DNA of 5,885 bases from Thermoanaerobacterales bacterium (GCA_012841995.1 DUTQ01000206.1:1-5885); one strand, 5' to 3'; shown: positions 1 through 5,885, numbered from the stretch's first letter. The notes: generated by a model from the letters alone, not told the origin. Translations and numbers: made by a program.

Positions 1-390
1 AATAGTATCTGCACCAATAATAATACAGTTTTTATGGATAATCAAATACTCGGGAAGCCATCATGTGTGGAGCAAGCAGAAAAAATGCTTAAAAACCTAA
101 GCGGACGGTGGCATTCTGTGTTTACTGGTATTTCATTAATTGACTCAGATACCTTTGAGGGATGTAAAGATTTTGAAGAAAGCCGTGTTAAGTTTAAGAA
201 GTTAACTACAAGGGAAATATCTAATTATATTGAGACCGGTGAACCTATGGATAAGGCTGGAGGGTATGGTATACAGGGATTAGGTTCATTACTGGTGGAA
301 AAAATACAAGGATGTTACTATAATATAGTTGGATTGCCGTTGTTTAAACTCAATCAATTATTTTCGAATTTTAATATTGAAATAATATAA
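1..390 (+). CDS. maf: Maf family nucleotide pyrophosphatase, C-terminal part (5' end outside window)
   Basis: The frame is open from base 1 to the TAA at 388-390, giving 129 visible residues; about 65 N-terminal residues of a usual 190-200 residue Maf protein are missing. Seen in the sequence: ILGKP (visible residues 16-20), LSGR followed by HSV (33-39), and the family signature running from YIETGEPMDKAG to GYGIQG (76-93), then a YY..VGLP block near the end. These are the hallmark Maf/YhdE motifs. Family knowledge: Maf proteins are cytoplasmic house-cleaning enzymes that hydrolyse nucleoside triphosphates such as dTTP and UTP, including modified ones, to the monophosphate and pyrophosphate, and were first noted for inhibiting septum formation. 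The gene sits 16 bases before radC, as in many Firmicutes. The first visible residues (NSICTNNNT) do not show the expected GADT motif whose Asp is catalytic; see findings. The ATG at 34 is internal to the family domain and is not a likely start. Confidence 0.93.
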   Translation, partial: NSICTNNNTVFMDNQILGKPSCVEQAEKMLKNLSGRWHSVFTGISLIDSDTFEGCKDFEESRVKFKKLTTREISNYIETGEPMDKAGGYGIQGLGSLLVEKIQGCYYNIVGLPLFKLNQLFSNFNIEII

Positions 391-393
391 GTT

Positions 394-401
394 AGGAGGG
401 G
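394..401 (+). promoter_or_regulatory. Shine-Dalgarno site for radC, fixing a TTG start
   Basis: The run AGGAGGGG lies 5 bases before TTG at 407. An in-frame TAG at 404-406 directly precedes that TTG, and no ATG or GTG follows in frame near the conserved N-terminus, so the strong site and the stop together fix TTG as the start. Confidence 0.8.
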
Positions 402-406
402 CTTAG

Positions 407-1105
407 TTGGGAGGGGGCATAACTATAAAAGATCTACCAGAGCAAGAACGACCCAGAGAGCGCTTATTGCGGTATGGGCCTCAGGTTTTGAGTGATACAG
501 AGTTAATAGCTCTTTTAATACGGACCGGAACTCCTGCTGAGTCTGCACTGGTATTGGCTCAAAGATTATTGAAAGGAAATGGTTCAAAGTCTGGCTTAGC
601 ATTTGTAGCTAGGGCAAATATCGAAGAACTATTAAAAATAAAAGGAATTGGCGTTGCAAAATCAGTTCAGTTAAAAGCAGCAGTAGAGTTAGGCCGCAGG
701 ATATCAGCACGTGGGGGAGATGAAGATGTTATAACAATAAATTCTCCATATGATGTAAAGAATCTATTAATGGAGGAAATGAGGTATCTGGACAAGGAGT
801 ATTTTAAGGCTATTTTGTTAAATGTAAAAAACCATGTCATTTCTATAGAAGACGTATCCATTGGAAGCCTTAATTCATCTATAGTTCATCCTAGGGAAGT
901 ATTCAAGGCTGCCGTCAAACGAAGCAGTGCTTCAATTATATTAGCCCACAATCATCCTAGTGGGGATCCTATTCCCAGTAAAGAGGATATTGATGTAACC
1001 AAGAGACTGGTAGAAGCTGGGAAAATACTTGGAATTGAAGTATTAGATCATATAATAATAGGTGATGGCTGTTTTATCAGTTTCAAAGAAAAACACATAA
1101 TATAA
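407..1105 (+). CDS. radC: RadC family JAMM-domain protein (UPF0758)
   Basis: A 232-residue protein, the usual length for RadC. Domains seen: an N-terminal helical region beginning [14 protein letters not shown], a helix-hairpin-helix segment around residues 72-97 (KIKGIGVAK), and a C-terminal MPN/JAMM metal-binding domain. The metal motif HxHx7SxxD is intact: H181, H183, S191, D194, within [11 protein letters not shown]. Family knowledge: RadC was named for a supposed DNA-repair phenotype that was later attributed to another gene; its biochemical role remains unsettled. The JAMM fold suggests a zinc hydrolase and the helix-hairpin-helix suggests DNA contact. Start is TTG at 407, because TAG lies at 404-406 and a strong AGGAGGGG site precedes it. 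It lies between maf and mreB, a common Firmicutes arrangement. Confidence in family assignment is very high; confidence in function is low. Confidence 0.96.
   Translation: MGGGITIKDLPEQERPRERLLRYGPQVLSDTELIALLIRTGTPAESALVLAQRLLKGNGSKSGLAFVARANIEELLKIKGIGVAKSVQLKAAVELGRRISARGGDEDVITINSPYDVKNLLMEEMRYLDKEYFKAILLNVKNHVISIEDVSIGSLNSSIVHPREVFKAAVKRSSASIILAHNHPSGDPIPSKEDIDVTKRLVEAGKILGIEVLDHIIIGDGCFISFKEKHII
1029..1056 (+). promoter_or_regulatory. Candidate sigma-A type promoter for mreB inside radC
   Basis: TTGGAA (1029-1034, 4 of 6 to TTGACA), a 16-base spacer, then a perfect TATAAT (1051-1056), about 100 bases before the mreB start. This could give the mre genes transcription independent of maf-radC. 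Such matches arise often by chance in AT-rich coding DNA, so this is only a candidate. Confidence 0.28.
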
Positions 1106-1137
1106 AATTTACTGCAAAAAGACAACTAGCTAAAGTA

Positions 1138-1145
1138 GAAGGGAG
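1138..1145 (+). promoter_or_regulatory. Shine-Dalgarno site for mreB
   Basis: GAAGGGAG precedes two adjacent in-frame starts: TTG at 1153 (7 bases away) and ATG at 1156 (10 bases away). Both spacings are usable. ATG is preferred as the stronger codon; the choice changes the protein by one residue. Confidence 0.65.
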
Positions 1146-1155
1146 AAAAGTTTTG

Positions 1156-2187
1156 ATGGGTTTTTTCAACATGCTTTCGAAAGATATGGGCATTGATTTA
1201 GGGACGGCAAATACGCTGGTACATGTAAGAGGAAAGGGTATAGTAATGGCGGAACCATCTGTTGTAGCAGTTCAGCGAGATACAGGTTCAATATTAGCGG
1301 TTGGGAATGAAGCAAAGCAGATGATTGGCCGCACTCCAGGAAATATAATAGCTATCAGGCCCATGAAGGATGGTGTAATAGCAGACTTTGATGTAACTCA
1401 AAGCATGCTAAAATACTTTATTTCAAAGGCCATGAAAAGCAGGGCTTTTGTTAAGCCTAGGGTTGTAGTTGGTGTTCCATCAGGTGTTACAGAAGTTGAA
1501 AAACGTGCTGTAATAGATGCAACTCTTCAGGCAGGTGCTAGAGAAGCGTATCTCATTGAGGAGCCAATGGCTGCTGCCATAGGTGCAGGTCTTGAGGTAC
1601 ATGAACCTATGGGCAATATGATAGTTGATATAGGAGGAGGCACTACAGAGGTTGCAATAATATCACTTGGTGGCATTGTCACAAGCAAGTCAATTCGGAT
1701 AGGCGGAGACGAGATGGATGAAGCCATAGTTTATTATATAAAGAAAGAATATAATCTAATGATAGGGGAGCGTACAGCCGAAGAGATCAAGATAAGTATA
1801 GGCTCTGCCACTCCGGAAGTAGAAGAAACTTCTATGGATATAAGAGGTAGGGATTTAGTTACAGGTCTTCCAAAGACGATCAATATTACTTCTGAAGAGA
1901 TAAAAGAAGCTCTTTCAGAACCTGTCAATAATATTGTGGATGCTATAAAAGTTACTTTAGAGAAAACACCGCCAGAACTGGCTGCTGATATAATGGACAG
2001 AGGTATAGTAATGACAGGCGGAAGCTCTCTTTTAACAGGTCTTAACAAATTGATTAATCAAGAGACCGGGATGCCTGTTCATATTGCAGAAGAGCCCATC
2101 AATTGTGTTGCTCTTGGGACAGGTAGAGTTCTAGAAGAGTTAGATGTGTTAAAAAGAGTGCTGATTTCGCCTAAAAAGTTAGGCTAA
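1156..2187 (+). CDS. mreB: Rod shape-determining protein MreB (bacterial actin)
   Basis: A 343-residue actin-fold ATPase of normal MreB length. It polymerises into filaments beneath the membrane that guide lateral-wall synthesis by the elongation complex. Nucleotide-binding motifs seen: phosphate-1 loop DLGTANT (residues 14-20), the [11 protein letters not shown] segment (135-145), phosphate-2 loop [10 protein letters not shown] (158-167) and the adenosine-site [10 protein letters not shown] (287-296). The short N-terminus ([16 protein letters not shown]) lacks the long amphipathic helix of E. coli MreB, but its hydrophobic residues may touch the membrane, as in Gram-positive homologues. ATG at 1156 is chosen; TTG at 1153 would add one Met. 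The paralogues Mbl and MreBH are alternatives in Firmicutes, but position directly before mreC and mreD supports MreB itself. It is 13 bases from mreC, so probably co-transcribed. No key residue appears missing. Confidence 0.97.
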   Translation: MGFFNMLSKDMGIDLGTANTLVHVRGKGIVMAEPSVVAVQRDTGSILAVGNEAKQMIGRTPGNIIAIRPMKDGVIADFDVTQSMLKYFISKAMKSRAFVKPRVVVGVPSGVTEVEKRAVIDATLQAGAREAYLIEEPMAAAIGAGLEVHEPMGNMIVDIGGGTTEVAIISLGGIVTSKSIRIGGDEMDEAIVYYIKKEYNLMIGERTAEEIKISIGSATPEVEETSMDIRGRDLVTGLPKTINITSEEIKEALSEPVNNIVDAIKVTLEKTPPELAADIMDRGIVMTGGSSLLTGLNKLINQETGMPVHIAEEPINCVALGTGRVLEELDVLKRVLISPKKLG

Positions 2188-2200
2188 AGGGCGTGATAAA

Positions 2201-3055
2201 TTGGGGCGTCTTTTTAAAAAAAGAAAATGGTTGTTGTTACTAATTATTGTCTGTTTGATGATATTTTTAATAAGCTTTTTGTCTAAAGACGCAAATTATA
2301 TTGATAACATTAGTTCGCCAGTAATCACAATTTTTGCCCCTGCCCAAAAGCTAATGTCGAATATAAACAAAAACATTGGGGCTGTCTTTGAGACAATTCC
2401 ACAATTTTTTAATCTCAAACAAGAAAATGAAAAAATGAGACAGACAGTGGCAGAATTGGAGCATTACAGGCAAAAATATATTGAATATAAAGAAGAGAAT
2501 ACCCATCTGCGTGCTATGCTCGGCTTTAAGCAACGAAATGCTCAATACGAGCTTGAAGCGGCAGAGGTAATCGGAAGAGATTCAGGCAATTGGTTTAATA
2601 TAATACTCATTGACAAAGGGTTAAAAGATGGCTTAAAAAAGGATATGGCTGTTGTTACAGAAGAAGGGTTGGTAGGTTGCATAATAACAGCTGGTGAAAA
2701 TTATTCAAAAGTCCTGCTTTTAATAGATGAGCGCAGCTCTGTAAGTGCCATGATTCAGAGAACTCGGGATAATGGCATCTTAAAAGGCACGATTGCTCCT
2801 GCTCCTATGGGATGCGTCAAGATGGTTTTTTTGCCACATGATGCTAGCCTGGTTAAAGGCGATGTAGTTATTTCATCAGGGTTGGGCGGAATTATTCCAA
2901 AAGGCATCGAAATAGGAGAAATTATTGAGGTGAAAAAAGAGCCTTATGAATTAATGCAGTATGCAATAGTAAAACCAGCGGTGGATTTTCATAAACTGGA
3001 GCGGGTTTTTGTAATAAAAAACCAGGGCGAGCAGCTACCGGTAGAGGGGGAATAA
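2201..3055 (+). CDS. mreC: Rod shape-determining protein MreC
   Basis: A 284-residue bitopic membrane protein of normal MreC length. Seen: a basic N-terminus (KKRK), one membrane helix at about residues 10-28, a charged helical coiled-coil stretch at about 73-107 (rich in E, K, Q), then the extracytoplasmic beta-barrel domain from about 120 to 273. Characteristic family blocks are NWFNIILIDKG (130-140), GDVVISSGLGGIIPKG (220-235) and PAVDFHKLERVFVI (259-272). Family knowledge: MreC is the periplasmic or wall-side scaffold that binds PBP2 and activates it, linking it to MreB filaments through MreD. The TTG start at 2201 follows an in-frame TAG at 2180-2182 and a modest AAAGGG site (2186-2191); no better in-frame start precedes the membrane helix. 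It lies 13 bases after mreB and 3 bases before mreD. Confidence 0.96.
   Translation: MGRLFKKRKWLLLLIIVCLMIFLISFLSKDANYIDNISSPVITIFAPAQKLMSNINKNIGAVFETIPQFFNLKQENEKMRQTVAELEHYRQKYIEYKEENTHLRAMLGFKQRNAQYELEAAEVIGRDSGNWFNIILIDKGLKDGLKKDMAVVTEEGLVGCIITAGENYSKVLLLIDERSSVSAMIQRTRDNGILKGTIAPAPMGCVKMVFLPHDASLVKGDVVISSGLGGIIPKGIEIGEIIEVKKEPYELMQYAIVKPAVDFHKLERVFVIKNQGEQLPVEGE
3045..3050 (+). promoter_or_regulatory. Shine-Dalgarno site for mreD, inside the end of mreC
   Basis: AGGGGG lies in the last codons of mreC, 8 bases before the TTG at 3059. Because the mreC stop (3053-3055) is in frame with mreD, no earlier mreD start is possible, so site and stop together fix TTG 3059. Confidence 0.75.
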
Positions 3056-3058
3056 TCC

Positions 3059-3562
3059 TTGAGGCTGGCATTAAATGTTTTTATAATGATAATATTTCTT
3101 TTAATACAGTCAACAACAGTCAATTTTTTGCAAATAGGCAGTATAAAGCCAGATATCTCGCTGGTTTTTGTAATGTGTATAGCAATGTTTAAAGGTGAAA
3201 AAACAGGTGCTTTTATAGGATTTTTAAATGGGCTTATCGAAGATATGCTATACGGTAGAGTTCTAGGCTTTAATGCACTTGCAAGATTATTGACTGGTTA
3301 TGCCATAGGTTTTGGTACAAAAAATATATTTAAAGGGCCAGTTCTGATAACTATGGGCATTGTATTAATAGGTTCTTTGTTTCACAGTATTATTTTTGTA
3401 TTGCTGAGCTATATTTTAAAACAAACTTCCAACCCATGGTATTTTTTTATGCCGATAATTGTTCCTTCGGCCTTTTTAAACATGATAATTTCTCCTTTTA
3501 TATATTACCTTGTTTCAAAATTGGAGAGTTTCTTTGATTATTATTTTAATATAAAATATTAG
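3059..3562 (+). CDS. mreD: Rod shape-determining protein MreD
   Basis: A 167-residue, very hydrophobic protein of typical MreD length, with about five to six predicted membrane segments (roughly residues 4-20, 32-45, 49-62, 72-88, 95-120 and 127-153). The best family mark is the conserved stretch GFLNGLIEDMLYG with the following LGFNALARLLTGY (residues 54-81), in which G, L and D residues are the usual conserved positions. An IGSIKPDISLVF block (26-37) also fits the family. Family knowledge: MreD sits in the cytoplasmic membrane, contacts MreC and modulates its activation of PBP2. The TTG start at 3059 is the first possible codon after the mreC stop. The gene is 3 bases after mreC and 18 bases before pbp2, so it is almost certainly part of one transcript. 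Assignment rests on motif, topology and position together, because MreD sequences diverge strongly. Confidence 0.93.
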   Translation: MRLALNVFIMIIFLLIQSTTVNFLQIGSIKPDISLVFVMCIAMFKGEKTGAFIGFLNGLIEDMLYGRVLGFNALARLLTGYAIGFGTKNIFKGPVLITMGIVLIGSLFHSIIFVLLSYILKQTSNPWYFFMPIIVPSAFLNMIISPFIYYLVSKLESFFDYYFNIKY

Positions 3563-3567
3563 TTTTT

Positions 3568-3573
3568 AAGGGG
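3568..3573 (+). promoter_or_regulatory. Shine-Dalgarno site for pbp2
   Basis: AAGGGG, 7 bases before ATG 3581, in the 18-base gap after the mreD stop. It supports this ATG as the start. Confidence 0.75.
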
Positions 3574-3580
3574 TTTTATC

Positions 3581-5659
3581 ATGGAAACGAAAAAACTTGA
3601 TAAGAGGCTTAGGGTCTTTACAATATTAGTAATATGTGTATTTGCTTTTTTGATAATTGGCTTATCATCACTCCAGATTGTGAGAGGAGAAATGTATGAA
3701 AAGCTAGCACATGAAAATAGGATTAGACTTATTCCAATAACAGCACCTAGAGGAGTTTTTAAAGATCGACATGGCAGGGAATTGGTCATTAATAAGCCTA
3801 GTTTTACAGTATCATATATGAATGTAAATTCTAAAGAGGAAGAGCAAAAGGAAGTTTTTAAAACCTTAAGTGAAATATTAGACATACCTCTTTATACACA
3901 AGTTGAAAATGATAAATATGTAGTCAACGAAAAGGGCGAGATTATTTTAAGTCAATTACCTGTTGCCGATTCAAACAATGATAATATTATCGATGTGAAT
4001 GATGTAAGGATAGTCGAAGAACAGTCGGGAAGACAAGTTAGACCCATAAGTATAGATTCTAAAACTGGGAAGATAAAATTCAATTTTAAAAAAGGCACAA
4101 GTATGCTTGTTTCATATCGCTACAATACCTTTGAAAACAAGATCAGAGATCAGGGATATAAGCGCTATATGCCGGTGCGTTTGAAAACAAACGTGGATTT
4201 TGAGACTATAGCAAAAATAGAAGAAGGTAGACTTCCTGGAGTGGTTATTGAAGTTGAGCCGGTCAGAAATTATCTTTATGGCAGCATAGGAGCGCATATT
4301 TTTGGTTATGTAGGTGAAATAAACAACAAGGAACTTGAGGAGTACAGGGGCAAGGGTTATCGACCGGGAGATGTTGTTGGGAAAACAGGGTTGGAAAAGG
4401 TGCTTGAACCATATCTAAAAGGCAAAGATGGTGGGCAACAAGTGGAGGTAACTGCTATGGGAAAGCCCATCAAAGTATTGGGGCAAGAAGATCCTGTACC
4501 TGGGAATACAGTTTGTTTAACCATAGATGCAAGGTTACAGCAGGTAGCTGAGGAAGCTTTAAAAGATCAACTTGTTAAAATGCAAACAAATAAGCGAAAA
4601 CCGTTTCCAAATGCTAAAAAAGGGGCTGTTGTTGTCTTAAATGTAAAAACCGGAGAAGTGGTCGCTATGGCTAGTGCACCCAGTTTTGATCCCAATATGT
4701 TTGCAAGAGGTATAACTCAAAAAGAATGGGATGAGTTATCAAAAGATCCTTTAAAGCCCATGGTTAATTTAGCTGTCGCAGAAACACATCCACCAGGTTC
4801 TATATTTAAGATGGTGACAGCGACAGCAGCACTTGAAGAAAAGGTAACAAATGAAAAAGAAAAAGTCTTTGATAGAGGTGTTTATTGGACTATAGCTCCA
4901 AAGAAATGCTGGAAATCTGGTGGCCACGGTTCTGTGGATGTGGTGAAGGCAATAGCGGAATCCTGTAACATATATTTTTATGAAATGGGTCGACGTTTAG
5001 GCATTGATAATATAGAAAAATATTCTAGAATGTATGGTCTTGGAAGTTTAACGGGTATTGAACTTCCGGGGGAAAAGTCAGGTAATGTGGCAAGTAGAGA
5101 TTACAAATCCAGTGTATTTAAAAGATCAGGTGACAAGAAATGGTACCCGGCTGAAACATTGGATGCTGCTATAGGCCAAGGATATCATAGTTTCACACCA
5201 CTACAGATTGCCGATTATATCTGCGCCATAGCTAATGATGGGTATTGGATGAAACCACATCTGATAAAAACCATTGTTGATTCCGAAAACAAGGTAGTTT
5301 TAGATAAGAAACCTGAATTAGGTGGAAAAGTTGATGCGTCTAAAAAAACATTTCAGTTAATAAAGCAAGGTATGAGAGGAGTAACATTGCCAGGAGGAAC
5401 TGCCTATTCTGTTTTTTCCGATTTTCCGATTGCTGTTGCTGGCAAGACAGGGACAGCTCAGTGGAATGTTTCAAAGACACCTCATGGGTGGTTTGCTGCC
5501 TTTGCACCTTATGAAGAGCCTGAAATTGCAGTAGCAGTGTTTATAGAGCAGGCGGGTTCTGGCGGAACAACTGGTGGCCCTGTAGCAAAGGCTATTTTTG
5601 AGGCATATTTTAACCTTGATGAAGAAGACGACGAGTTTGACTATCTTATTCAACCATAA
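3581..5659 (+). CDS. mrdA: Penicillin-binding protein 2 (elongation-specific peptidoglycan transpeptidase), with inserted EF-hand-like module
   Basis: A 692-residue class B PBP that crosslinks peptidoglycan peptides during lateral-wall growth. Seen in order: a short cytoplasmic tail, one membrane helix (about residues 12-32), the pedestal motif APRGVF (55-60), an apparent insertion (about 105-185, see separate entry), resumed pedestal motifs IEEGRLPGV (213-221), the YGSIGAHIFGYVGEI block (233-247) and GDVVGKTGLEKVLEPYLKG (263-281), then the transpeptidase domain from about 308 to 677. All three active-site motifs are intact: S407-I-F-K410 with nucleophile S407, S461-C-N463, and K622-T-G624. 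HGWFAAF (635-641) also fits. The C-terminus ends in an acidic tail (EEDDEFDY, 681-688). Placement directly after mreBCD makes this the partner of MreC and of a RodA glycosyltransferase encoded elsewhere. A division-type PBP3/FtsI is less likely because of the neighbours. The symbol could also be given as pbpA or pbp2. Confidence 0.95.
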   Translation: METKKLDKRLRVFTILVICVFAFLIIGLSSLQIVRGEMYEKLAHENRIRLIPITAPRGVFKDRHGRELVINKPSFTVSYMNVNSKEEEQKEVFKTLSEILDIPLYTQVENDKYVVNEKGEIILSQLPVADSNNDNIIDVNDVRIVEEQSGRQVRPISIDSKTGKIKFNFKKGTSMLVSYRYNTFENKIRDQGYKRYMPVRLKTNVDFETIAKIEEGRLPGVVIEVEPVRNYLYGSIGAHIFGYVGEINNKELEEYRGKGYRPGDVVGKTGLEKVLEPYLKGKDGGQQVEVTAMGKPIKVLGQEDPVPGNTVCLTIDARLQQVAEEALKDQLVKMQTNKRKPFPNAKKGAVVVLNVKTGEVVAMASAPSFDPNMFARGITQKEWDELSKDPLKPMVNLAVAETHPPGSIFKMVTATAALEEKVTNEKEKVFDRGVYWTIAPKKCWKSGGHGSVDVVKAIAESCNIYFYEMGRRLGIDNIEKYSRMYGLGSLTGIELPGEKSGNVASRDYKSSVFKRSGDKKWYPAETLDAAIGQGYHSFTPLQIADYICAIANDGYWMKPHLIKTIVDSENKVVLDKKPELGGKVDASKKTFQLIKQGMRGVTLPGGTAYSVFSDFPIAVAGKTGTAQWNVSKTPHGWFAAFAPYEEPEIAVAVFIEQAGSGGTTGGPVAKAIFEAYFNLDEEDDEFDYLIQP
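3893..4135 (+). other. Insertion in PBP2 pedestal with EF-hand/dockerin-like loop
   Basis: This segment encodes about residues 105-185 of PBP2. It lies between a normal-looking EILDIPLY block and the resuming QGYKRYMPVRLK block, where I expect a short link in PBP2 proteins. It contains an EF-hand-pattern loop at residues 130-141 (bases 3968-4003), with D130, N132, D134, I137, D138 and D141 at loop positions 1, 3, 5, 8, 9 and 12, followed by DVRIVEE, and then a beta-type stretch with SIDSKTGKIKF (157-167) and LVSYRY (176-181). The domain lies outside the membrane helix, hence on the wall side. Ligand binding is inferred from the pattern only, and the insertion boundaries are approximate. Confidence 0.6.
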
Positions 5660-5694
5660 CCATAACCAGAAACAGGGCAGGTTATGGTTATTTT
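5656..5694 (+). terminator. Hairpin overlapping the pbp2 stop, likely intrinsic terminator or attenuator
   Basis: ATAACCATAACC (5656-5667) pairs perfectly with GGTTATGGTTAT (5680-5691) over 12 bp, with a 12-base loop. The 3' arm runs into a short T tract (TTTT, 5691-5694, then ACTC). The pbp2 TAA (5657-5659) is inside the 5' arm. The stem is moderately AT-rich (4 GC pairs) and the T tract is short, so termination may be partial, reducing rather than blocking read-through into minC. Confidence 0.6.
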
Positions 5695-5755
5695 ACTCAT
5701 AAAGAAGGATTTGTAAGTTTTATGAAGAATAAATTTACATGAAGTGGTGCTGCTT

Positions 5756-5761
5756 GGAGGG
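5756..5761 (+). promoter_or_regulatory. Shine-Dalgarno site for minC
   Basis: GGAGGG, 7 bases before ATG 5769; a near-ideal site that fixes the minC start. Confidence 0.8.
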
Positions 5762-5768
5762 AATCTTT

Positions 5769-5885
5769 ATGGCGAACGAACCAGTCTTGATAAAGGGAAC
5801 ACGTGAAGGCGTGACAATAGTTCTAAACAAGAGTCAGGACTTTGAAAAGGCAAAAAACACACCTTGCTATTCTTTAATTTTTTGT
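5769..5885 (+). CDS. minC: Septum site-determining protein MinC, N-terminal fragment (3' end outside window)
   Basis: Only 39 codons are visible, reading MANEPVLIKGTREGVTIVL and on to the window edge. The pattern V.IKGT..G.TIVL followed by DFEK matches the start of the MinC N-terminal domain, which family knowledge says inhibits FtsZ polymerisation; the missing C-terminal domain would bind MinD and dimerise. Position directly after mreBCD and pbp2 strongly supports this, since minC, minD and often minE follow the mre genes in many Firmicutes. A GGAGGG site at 5756-5761 fixes the ATG. The last dozen residues (NTPCYSLIFC) look less like the family than the first 27; see findings. The gene is separated from pbp2 by about 110 bases that hold a hairpin but no convincing promoter. 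Confidence 0.82.
   Translation, partial: MANEPVLIKGTREGVTIVLNKSQDFEKAKNTPCYSLIFC

Noticed and set aside
16..24. AAT trinucleotide repeat as a phase-variation tract
   Set aside because: Three copies of a trinucleotide would not shift the frame when gained or lost whole, and the run is too short to be notably unstable; noted only for its place in the Maf motif.
1106..1155. radC-mreB gap examined for a terminator or riboswitch
   Set aside because: No inverted repeat with a T tract and no structured-RNA motif is visible; only the mreB ribosome site is supported.
1734..2048. A 104-codon open frame on the - strand opposite mreB
   Set aside because: It lies wholly inside the conserved mreB coding region, resembles no protein I know, and is explained by codon bias of the real gene.
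3559..3885. A 108-codon open frame on the - strand opposite the start of pbp2
   Set aside because: It overlaps well-supported pbp2 coding sequence antisense, and its translation is low-complexity Ser/Leu/Ile-rich, typical of a shadow frame.
5711..5739. Possible promoter before minC: TTGTAA, 17-base spacer, TTTACA
   Set aside because: The -10 box matches only 3 of 6 consensus positions, and this level of match is expected by chance in AT-rich DNA.
5722..5742. Six-codon leader-peptide-like frame (MKNKFT) before minC
   Set aside because: The nearest purine-rich site is 12 bases away, the peptide has no regulatory codon run, and no alternative hairpins are evident around it.

Overview
The window holds a co-oriented, tightly packed gene run of the kind found at the rod-shape (mre) locus of Firmicutes. 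All genes are on the + strand: 3' end of maf, radC, mreB, mreC, mreD, a class B penicillin-binding protein of the PBP2/MrdA type, and the first 39 codons of minC. The AT-rich sequence, strong GGAGG-type Shine-Dalgarno sites, frequent TTG starts and PBP2 lying between mreD and minC point to a low-GC Gram-positive of the Clostridia. Species cannot be fixed from sequence reading alone. From general knowledge, Bacillus subtilis has maf-radC-mreBCD-minCD in the same order but without the PBP2 gene at this point.

Layout: bases 1-390 are the C-terminal two thirds of Maf, a nucleotide pyrophosphatase. After 16 bases, radC (407-1105) encodes a helix-hairpin-helix plus JAMM-fold protein. After about 50 bases, mreB (1156-2187) is followed 13 bases on by mreC (2201-3055), 3 bases on by mreD (3059-3562) and 18 bases on by pbp2 (3581-5659). 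A perfect 12-bp stem starts at the pbp2 stop region (5656-5691) and probably ends or attenuates transcription. The roughly 110-base gap then leads to minC (5769 to the window end). No gap between genes exceeds 300 bases, and I see no RNA gene, mobile element or CRISPR array.

Together the mre genes and PBP2 build the elongation machinery. MreB filaments lie under the membrane, MreC and MreD link them to the outside, and PBP2 crosslinks new lateral-wall peptidoglycan. MinC, just downstream, keeps FtsZ division rings away from the poles.

Most of the window is ordinary. The feature most worth a second look is in PBP2. Its N-terminal pedestal region carries an apparent insertion of about 75-80 residues with a dockerin/EF-hand-like calcium-binding loop (residues 130-141) followed by a beta-rich stretch. 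This suggests an extracytoplasmic, possibly calcium-binding, accessory module on a core cell-wall enzyme. Smaller points are the loss of the expected active-site motif of Maf at the extreme left edge, an odd reading of MinC at the extreme right edge, mreC and mreD sharing one reading frame separated by only a stop and one codon, and three TTG starts in a row of six genes.
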